DNA from: Psychrobacter okhotskensis
GTDB taxonomy: Bacteria > Pseudomonadota > Gammaproteobacteria > Pseudomonadales > Moraxellaceae
NCBI RefSeq assembly: GCF_013248965.1
Contig: NZ_JABRVQ010000007.1
Location: 1 to 64,000 of the forward strand
Length of the DNA stretch: 64,000 bases
Direction: 5' to 3'
In this document: in pieces, positions 58,037-64,000 of the stretch
How positions within the stretch are numbered: position 1 is the stretch's first letter
How the letters are laid out: every line of letters starts with the position of its first letter
The notes under the pieces: generated by a model
Seen by the model: only the letters and a program-made list of their open reading frames with translations
The model's database searches: none
Told to the model about the DNA's origin: nothing
Made by a program: the position numbers and the translations under genes

Positions 58037-58729
58037 ATGACCATGAAAACCCATAGCACGTTGTTGTTACTAGCAGCATCTATAATATCAGCTGGCTGCC
58101 AAACGACCGAAATTGTACCGCCCAAAACCATACCGCAATATGAAAATATCAGGACGATGCAGGCGGATAGCGATTTAGATGGCGATGGAGTGTTTGATGA
58201 TATAGACGAGTGCCCTGAAACGCCACCTAACGTAGTGGTCGATGCTAAAGGCTGTCCAGTAGTGGTTTATACAGGTTCGCTAGAATTGCAGTTGCAAGGA
58301 TTTTTTGAACCGATAAGCAGTCAAATATCTGACGAATATGATCAAGAATTTGCAATAATTGAAGAAAACCTTCATGAGCAACCAGATGCCAAGATTTTTA
58401 TTTTTGGTCATGTATCATCAAACGAGCTTGCGATAACGAATAATAAAAATAATTTATCACGTAACCGTGCCATTAATATCAGGAATAGGTTAGTAGAAAA
58501 GCATCACATTACCTCTGATCGTATCTCCACTTATGACTGCTTAGATAGATATCCGTTTATAGCTACAGACTTTAGCGAAAGTGATCTTGCAGGTATAGAG
58601 TCAAAAGATAGAAGGGTAACTGTCAAAGCAAGTACGCAAGTCAAAGACCTGGCGAATATAGAAAACCCAAATGATTGGAAAAACTATGAACCATATCTAA
58701 AGCGCTGCGAGATATTTAAATCTGAATAA
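58037..58729 (+). CDS. OmpA-like lipoprotein with calcium-binding type-3 repeat (paralogue 5)
   Basis: This is a 230-residue lipoprotein. The lipobox is SAGC (Cys21), followed by QTTEIVPPKTIPQYEN. A type-3 repeat (DLDGDGVFDDIDECPETP) and a divergent OmpA-like domain follow, ending with the KDRRV motif. Cys168 (YDCLDR) and Cys224 (LKRCEIF) give the same extra pair as paralogues 1 and 2. It is convergent with lysO, 24 bp apart. Confidence 0.86.
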   Translation: MTMKTHSTLLLLAASIISAGCQTTEIVPPKTIPQYENIRTMQADSDLDGDGVFDDIDECPETPPNVVVDAKGCPVVVYTGSLELQLQGFFEPISSQISDEYDQEFAIIEENLHEQPDAKIFIFGHVSSNELAITNNKNNLSRNRAINIRNRLVEKHHITSDRISTYDCLDRYPFIATDFSESDLAGIESKDRRVTVKASTQVKDLANIENPNDWKNYEPYLKRCEIFKSE

Positions 58730-58753
58730 TAACGTCAAAAAAACGGTTGGTTT

Positions 58754-59662
58754 TTAAAAAGCCGAAAACACCACCATCAACACAGGCGAGACAATATTAA
58801 TAATAAAACCAAAGCTAATCGCCAATGGCACGACTTTTAGACCACCAGATTGCTGAATAATGGGTAAGGTAAAGTCCAAGCTCGTCGCACCGCCAAGTCC
58901 TACTGCCGCTGACGGATATTTACGCATAAAGACAGGAATAAATATCAGCGCAAAAAACTCACGTACCAAGTCGTTAAATAGCGCGACACTGCCCCAAACC
59001 GCGCCATAAGCATCGGTCATGACGATTGCTGATAGCGAATACCAACCAAATCCTGACGCCAATGCCATTCCCTTCGTCCAAGAGACATCGCTAAACATCA
59101 GCGCAAAGAATAAACCACCAACCAATACCGAGAGCGTAAAGATAACGCTCATTTCCACCCCGCGTTTATTCAGCAGTACTTCTTTTAAAGTAATACCCGA
59201 GCCCTTTAAGCCAATACCGACTAGCAAAATTAATATCATTAACATCACCGTCATCGTATTTTCGGGTGGCATATAATTGGCTGGTAAGAAATAGCCGACA
59301 ACCATACCAATGACTACACAAACGACTTGAGCGAGGCTACCGCGAATACTAACGCGATGTTCTTTAGATTTGATGCTGGGTTTTTTGGCATGCCATGGGC
59401 GCAAATGATCGAATAACATCAAGGCAAATAAGCCCGACCCAATCGTCAATATTGATAATATGGTCACATACAGGGCAATCTCGCCTATCTGACTGCCAAG
59501 CCCTTCCACTTGCGACAGCTCAATCCCAATCAGCGCTAAGATAATAAATACCAAATAAGACAAGCCTTTATCAGCAAGCTTGGTCATTTTGGGATTGGAG
59601 GGGATGGCAAAGCCAATAAACATTGGCATTAATACCAAAACAAGGGTAACTAGGCTTTGCAT
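58754..59662 (-). CDS. lysO: LysO family lysine exporter
   Basis: This inner-membrane transporter of the LysO family (DUF340) exports L-lysine in E. coli (299 residues; here 302). About eight membrane helices are seen. GLSYLVFIILALIGIELSQ near the start, GFGWYSLSAIVMTDAYG and GATSLDFTLPIIQQSGG near the end are the conserved family regions. It is monocistronic and convergent with paralogue 5. Export substrate is inferred from family only. Confidence 0.9.
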   Translation of the reverse strand: MQSLVTLVLVLMPMFIGFAIPSNPKMTKLADKGLSYLVFIILALIGIELSQVEGLGSQIGEIALYVTILSILTIGSGLFALMLFDHLRPWHAKKPSIKSKEHRVSIRGSLAQVVCVVIGMVVGYFLPANYMPPENTMTVMLMILILLVGIGLKGSGITLKEVLLNKRGVEMSVIFTLSVLVGGLFFALMFSDVSWTKGMALASGFGWYSLSAIVMTDAYGAVWGSVALFNDLVREFFALIFIPVFMRKYPSAAVGLGGATSLDFTLPIIQQSGGLKVVPLAISFGFIINIVSPVLMVVFSAF

Positions 59663-59929
59663 GATGATGTGCTCACAGCTTTCGAAGGCATTTTTAGGAA
59701 GCTGGAGATTGTATCATATCAAGCTATTAATACTGACATGAGCGACTAAGATTCCTTGTAAAAGCTGACTGTTTAACGACTAAATATTGGGCGTTAAAGT
59801 AAGCAACTGAATCACGAAGCCGTAAGTTAGGGTTTTATTCATGATAATTTGACTACTAACAACGTTTACGTATTTACCTAACCAACTTTTGTTGCTACAT
59901 TAAAGAACTGAATATATTTGGTTCGCCTT

Positions 59930-62725
59930 ATGTCGCTCTATCAGCTCAAGTCTCAATTTCAAGATCAATTGCGTCCCATTAGCGATGCATTGGTTGAGCA
60001 AAAGGTTACCGCTAACCAAGTGACCGTATCAGCCATCTTATTGAGCCTTGGTACGGCGTATGTCATTGCTAAACCTGCGCAAAATCAGCCTAGACTCTGG
60101 TTGCTGTTGCCATCATCTCTCTTTGTACGCATGGCGCTCAATGCGATCGATGGCATGATGGCACGCGAGCATGGGCAAGCGTCAAGGATTGGCGCAGTGC
60201 TTAATGAAGTGGGCGATATCGTGGCTGATACGGCGCTTATCGCAAGTCTTGCCCCGCATGTTGCGAATGATAATGCGCAAGCGTCGACAGTCAATTTACC
60301 AAACCGTATATCAATCCATCAGCCACATATTGTCGGTCTAATCGTGCTTAGTATTGGCACTGAATTGCTAGCGATAATTAGTAATAAAAGCTTAAATGTT
60401 CGGGCGAATCAAGGGCCGTTAGGCAAAAGTGATCGTGCTTTTGTGCTCGGTGTGCTTGGCACTGTTATGGCAATTAAAGCACCGATCGCGCTATCTCATA
60501 TGAGAGTAGGACAATTATTTATAGTGACAGAAGCGCTGCTACTTAAAACCTGCCTTAATCGACTGCGTTATATGGCAGAATTATATCTGATGCGTAAACC
60601 ACCTGTGCTACGCTCAAACCGTTTAGACAGTCTTGAGTCAATACCAGAATCATCGTATCAATCTATTTCGTCTATCGATTGCCAAGCGATTATTGATCAA
60701 CCTGATACGCTATCTCCCAATACCTTTTCATCAAATTTTCCTTTATTAAATGCCCATCTATCAAACTCTGCTGCTAAAACGTCCCTTTTGGAGTCCAAGA
60801 CAATGCCTGCTATTGCTAAAAATTCCCAGTCTCCCAATGCCAAAGCTGCTCCAAAACAGGTTGGCGCTGACATTAATTTATCGTCTTCTAAATTGATAAG
60901 CGGTGAAAGTTGCTATAACGCTTATGATGGTACGGCGATCTATTACCGCTATTGGCTAACGATGCCTTTAGAGGCTATCAAACAAACCAGTCAGCAACAC
61001 ACACAACAGCGCCAAGTCATTCTGTTACATCGTGGTCACGAGCATTCGGGACGCTTAGCAGAACTTGGGGAACAGTTTGCTAGGGCAGGCTATCAAGTAT
61101 TTGCTTGGGATGCGCGTGGTAATGGGCGCTCAGGTGGTATCAAGGATCATGCCGAAAGCGTCACCGAGCTGGAGCGCGATTTAGACGGTTTTGTGCAACT
61201 GGTTATCGGGCAAACGGGCATTGCTATTGAGGATACATTAATCGTCGCCAGCAGTATCGGCGCGGTACTCGCCGCAGCATGGGTACATGATTACGCCCCC
61301 AATATTCGCGGGATGATATTGGGTACGCCAGCGTTGAGTATTCGCTTGTACATGCCATTTGCCATACCATCGCTAAAGGTAGCTCGCGCGCTTGGACTGA
61401 TGTCACGCGTGAGCAGCTACGTCAAGGCGCAAGTCTTAACGCATGATAAAGACGCACAGCAAGCTTATAATGCCGATCCGCTGATATCGAATAGCATCTC
61501 GACCGACTTGCTCATCGATACGCATGCAACGGGTCAACGCTTGCTCGATGATGCGGGTGCTATCACCGTGCCAACCTTTATATTATGTGCGGGTAAGGAT
61601 TACGTGGTCGATAAACAGGCAGAGCGCGATTTTTATGAGGCCATCAATACCACTGATAAACGCTGGCAATTATATCCAGATAGCTACCATGCGATCTTTC
61701 ATGAGACCAATAAGGCAGACGTCTTCGCGGATTGTATCGATTTCGCTGAGCAGGTATTCAGTACCGATGTTAAAGCGCCTGATTTAAGCGCGGCTCATCT
61801 TAATAGTGCCAGTAAAGATAAAGTTGACCGCTTAGCGATTAAACCCTTTAACCCAAGCTTTGCCATTACCCGATTCGCCATGCAAAAATTTGGTCATGTT
61901 AGCGACGCGATTGCCACAGGACTTGAGCATGGATTTGATTCTGGTCATTCGCTTGATCACGTTTATTATAATCAGCCGAGCGGTCAGAATAAATTTGGTC
62001 AGGCGGTCGATAAATTTTACTTAAGCAATATTGGCTGGCAAGGGATTCGTATCCGCCGCGAGCATATATTAGAGCTGGCACGTGAAGCTTTAGCAGATAT
62101 TAAGTCTGGCAAGCAAAACCAAGCTAATCACAACAGCACTGAGTCATTCCAGCCGAAACTACTCGATATCGCTAGTGGGCATGGCTTTTATGCCTTTGAC
62201 TTATTGACAGAGTTTGAAAGCTTATATGCTGAGCTACGCGATTATGAGCAGCATAATATCCAAGCCTTACAGAAAAAGGCGGAACAGTTAGAGATTGCTG
62301 ATCGTGTCCTTACTTGTCAAAAAGATGCGTTTGACCCTGCCAGTTATTCTAATATGCAGAAGGGAAGTAACAATGCTAAAGGTCTTGATGATAAAAAATT
62401 CGATATCGCTATTGCTTCTGGGGTTTTTGAATTATTTTCTGATAATACGCTCCCTGCCACTGCATTGGCGGGTATTTATGACCGTTTAAAATCGGGTGGT
62501 TATTTACTTTATACCAATCAGCCGTGGCATCCTGAGCAGGAATTTATCAGCAAAACCCTAAACAATCATCGCGGTAGCAGTTGGGTGATGCGTTGTCGCT
62601 CACAAGCGGAAATGGATCAATTGGTTGAAAATGCCGGCTTTAAGAAAGTCGCCATGCGTATCGACCGTTTTGGTATCTTTACCGTGTCGCTAGCGATTAA
62701 AACAGCACCAAATGCTGCTAAGTGA
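59930..62725 (+). CDS. fused CDP-alcohol phosphatidyltransferase / alpha-beta hydrolase / SAM methyltransferase
   Basis: This 931-residue protein has three domains. The N-terminal part (about 20-220) is a membrane CDP-alcohol phosphatidyltransferase domain with the D-G-x2-A-R-x8-G-x3-N-x3-D pattern (Asp74, Gly75, Arg79, Gly88, Asn92, Asp96); the third Asp of the usual motif is Asn. A low-complexity linker follows. The middle (about 325-610) is a lysophospholipase-like alpha/beta hydrolase: LLHRGHEHSGR, AWDARGNGRSGG, nucleophile Ser in VASSIGAVLA, Asp in GKDYVVD and His in YHAIFHE. The C-terminal part (about 655-930) is a SAM methyltransferase with motif I LLDIASGHGFYAFD. I chose the ATG at 59930 over the TTG at 59918. 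It should act on phospholipid headgroups or acyl esters; the exact substrate is unknown. The patatin-like gene follows by 14 bp. Confidence 0.9.
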   Translation: MSLYQLKSQFQDQLRPISDALVEQKVTANQVTVSAILLSLGTAYVIAKPAQNQPRLWLLLPSSLFVRMALNAIDGMMAREHGQASRIGAVLNEVGDIVADTALIASLAPHVANDNAQASTVNLPNRISIHQPHIVGLIVLSIGTELLAIISNKSLNVRANQGPLGKSDRAFVLGVLGTVMAIKAPIALSHMRVGQLFIVTEALLLKTCLNRLRYMAELYLMRKPPVLRSNRLDSLESIPESSYQSISSIDCQAIIDQPDTLSPNTFSSNFPLLNAHLSNSAAKTSLLESKTMPAIAKNSQSPNAKAAPKQVGADINLSSSKLISGESCYNAYDGTAIYYRYWLTMPLEAIKQTSQQHTQQRQVILLHRGHEHSGRLAELGEQFARAGYQVFAWDARGNGRSGGIKDHAESVTELERDLDGFVQLVIGQTGIAIEDTLIVASSIGAVLAAAWVHDYAPNIRGMILGTPALSIRLYMPFAIPSLKVARALGLMSRVSSYVKAQVLTHDKDAQQAYNADPLISNSISTDLLIDTHATGQRLLDDAGAITVPTFILCAGKDYVVDKQAERDFYEAINTTDKRWQLYPDSYHAIFHETNKADVFADCIDFAEQVFSTDVKAPDLSAAHLNSASKDKVDRLAIKPFNPSFAITRFAMQKFGHVSDAIATGLEHGFDSGHSLDHVYYNQPSGQNKFGQAVDKFYLSNIGWQGIRIRREHILELAREALADIKSGKQNQANHNSTESFQPKLLDIASGHGFYAFDLLTEFESLYAELRDYEQHNIQALQKKAEQLEIADRVLTCQKDAFDPASYSNMQKGSNNAKGLDDKKFDIAIASGVFELFSDNTLPATALAGIYDRLKSGGYLLYTNQPWHPEQEFISKTLNNHRGSSWVMRCRSQAEMDQLVENAGFKKVAMRIDRFGIFTVSLAIKTAPNAAK

Positions 62726-62739
62726 TAGATGGATAATAG

Positions 62740-63963
62740 ATGAGTGATAAAAGTGCCAAGCCCTTGAACAGTAAAAGTGCCAAGCCTTATGAGCGCGTCC
62801 AGCTGTTTTCAGGGGGCGGCTCCCGTTTTGGCTATTATTTAGGCAGTTATGCAGCATTGGTTGCCCATGATTTGACGCCAGATATCATCGTCGGCACTTG
62901 CGGTGGTAGTCTGTCGGCTTATTTGGTCAATCTAGCGCCTGACCCCAAGGATTTGCAGGAGCTCATGTGCAGTCGTGAATTATATCGAGTCATTACTGCA
63001 ATCAGACATGTCGCGCCAGATGAAGCCAATAAACGTTCGAAAATACGTTATATGACGCAGGCACTAAAACGCTGGCGCTTGTCACGGCAAGTTTCTAACC
63101 GCCAAAAACAGCAGCAAGCAGATAGCTACGAGCGACTATTAGATGAGTTGCAGCAGTTAGCGATGTTTCGGATAGATAACGAGGGACAATGGCTGGATGA
63201 GTTATCCCATTTTTCTGCTAGTAATAGTAATGTTAATAAAATAGCACCAGAGATAGCCATTATTGCCAGCCGACTACATAAAAATTCCAGTCAAACATCT
63301 AATCAGATGCCTACTGCTAATAGTTCTGTTTACGATGATTTTAAGTTGCAAGAGTTATTATTTGCGCCACCGCGTTTGGCAGCATCAGAGCACTTTGATG
63401 AAATACTTGATTCACCTGCGCATACGTTTGCCGATAGGCGTATTCATCAATCAGTAAATGTCGTAAAGCAGTGGGCATTTAATTCAGCGGTTCGTGCTTC
63501 TATGGCAGATATGTATTATCTACCACCGACGCCTATAGACGATTTGGGTTGGTGCTTAGGAGGGGTAATTAATCTCACGCCCATTGAGCTGGCGTGTCAG
63601 TTAGGACAGACTGTATTTGCAGAGACCAAGGCAGGTTATGATTCATGGCTGGCGGCACCAGCGATTCAGCGCGTTTTTGGTTTTGACCCCAATGAGCGTT
63701 TGGCACAAGTGCATGGTTATCAGCCAATGGAAACGTCATCACTTGTGGAGTCAGAAAGAAATAGCCGTCAATTGCATTGGTTACCCTTTGCAGATAATGG
63801 CCAACAGTTGGCAGGACAGCATGTACAAAAGCGTTTTAATATCAGGCAAATGACCGTTGAACTCATTCACAGTGATTATGATGGCTTTGTACAGCAAATG
63901 CAGGCGCAGTGGCAGTATGGCTATCAGCGTACGGTCAACTATATACAACAGCATGGGCTATGA
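62740..63963 (+). CDS. patatin-like protein with altered catalytic dyad
   Basis: This 407-residue protein has the patatin fold signature: SGGGSRFGYYLG (oxyanion loop, about 24-35) and DIIVGTCGGSLSAYL (about 48-62). In patatin-type phospholipases the second motif is G-x-S-x-G; here it is Gly52-Thr-Cys54-Gly-Gly56, so the nucleophile Ser is Cys. The D-G-G/A motif of the catalytic Asp reads Leu273-Gly274-Gly275. Frame and flanks are intact, so it is not a decayed gene by sequence. It may be a Cys-based enzyme, or a pseudoenzyme that binds lipid. It begins with a duplicated KSAKP tract. The stop overlaps the next ATG by 4 bases. Confidence 0.85.
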   Translation: MSDKSAKPLNSKSAKPYERVQLFSGGGSRFGYYLGSYAALVAHDLTPDIIVGTCGGSLSAYLVNLAPDPKDLQELMCSRELYRVITAIRHVAPDEANKRSKIRYMTQALKRWRLSRQVSNRQKQQQADSYERLLDELQQLAMFRIDNEGQWLDELSHFSASNSNVNKIAPEIAIIASRLHKNSSQTSNQMPTANSSVYDDFKLQELLFAPPRLAASEHFDEILDSPAHTFADRRIHQSVNVVKQWAFNSAVRASMADMYYLPPTPIDDLGWCLGGVINLTPIELACQLGQTVFAETKAGYDSWLAAPAIQRVFGFDPNERLAQVHGYQPMETSSLVESERNSRQLHWLPFADNGQQLAGQHVQKRFNIRQMTVELIHSDYDGFVQQMQAQWQYGYQRTVNYIQQHGL

Positions 63964-64000
63964 ACTCGCAAATGAAAGACCTTACACAATCTACTTCAAC
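63960..64000 (+). CDS. start of an unidentified gene, truncated by the window edge
   Basis: An ATG at 63960 overlaps the patatin-like stop as ATGA. The first codons read MNSQMKDLTQSTST with no stop before the end. A second in-frame ATG lies at 63972. The tight coupling suggests it belongs to the same operon and function; nothing else can be said from 41 bases. Confidence 0.5.
   Translation, partial: MNSQMKDLTQSTS

Noticed and set aside
62896..62910. Frameshift or sequencing error as cause of the missing patatin Ser
   Set aside because: The frame is continuous, flanking family residues align on both sides and the second catalytic motif is also changed, so a single error does not explain it.

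Overview
The window looks like a chromosomal segment of a gamma-proteobacterium of the family Moraxellaceae, most likely Psychrobacter. This is inferred from moderate-to-low GC, the gene set (leuS-lptE-holA, dut-algC-argB, a 13-gene nuo operon with fused nuoCD) and protein style; no database search was possible. Most of it is ordinary core genome. No prophage, complete insertion sequence, CRISPR array or defence island was seen.

Layout. 1-466: the end of an rRNA operon (5S rRNA plus terminator). 467-8669: a mixed stretch with an unrecognised 581-residue protein, an OsmC-type protein, a flavodoxin-fold protein, a DUF938 methyltransferase, an exported dienelactone hydrolase, a large-subunit catalase (katE) and an MBL-fold hydrolase. 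8865-9500: two identical tRNA-Lys(UUU) genes on the minus strand with their own terminator and repeated leader DNA. 9785-13233: macAB efflux genes. 13500-18110: leuS-lptE-holA. 18254-19279: a small membrane protein and an ArsC/YffB-like protein. 19366-22806: dut-algC-argB. 22972-26543: mgtE and the rep helicase.

27478-44060 encodes the complete proton-pumping NADH:quinone oxidoreductase (complex I), nuoA to nuoN, behind a 0.9-kb leader with a good sigma70-like promoter. Several subunits are longer than usual (NuoA and NuoJ at the C-terminus, NuoK at the N-terminus, NuoG internally), and the operon has unusually large, repeat-bearing gaps. It is followed by fpr, an unrecognised gene, a 170-bp MITE-like element, tonB, a small MscS channel, ybeY and a phoH-like gene (ybeZ), then two ubiquinone-pathway FAD monooxygenases.

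53994-58729 is the first accessory-looking block. Five paralogous OmpA-like lipoproteins, each with a signal peptide, a calcium-binding type-3 repeat and an OmpA-like C-terminal domain, surround one unrecognised two-helix membrane protein. Their cysteine patterns co-vary, and two share near-identical 5' DNA. A LysO-type lysine exporter follows on the other strand.

59930-64000 is the second unusual block and the best candidate for an undescribed system. One protein fuses a CDP-alcohol phosphatidyltransferase domain, an alpha/beta-hydrolase and a SAM methyltransferase. Next to it is a patatin-like protein whose catalytic Ser and Asp are both replaced (Cys and Leu), translationally coupled to a further gene cut by the window edge. 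Together they suggest a phospholipid-modifying or remodelling operon.

At fine scale the non-coding DNA is rich in short tandem duplications (10-20 bp units, 2-6 copies). Several start at or just after stop codons (osmC, nuoB, tonB, the 45-kb gene, phoH-like). A small palindromic element of about 55 bp occurs at 8.8 kb and 51.1 kb, with a half copy at 4.2 kb.
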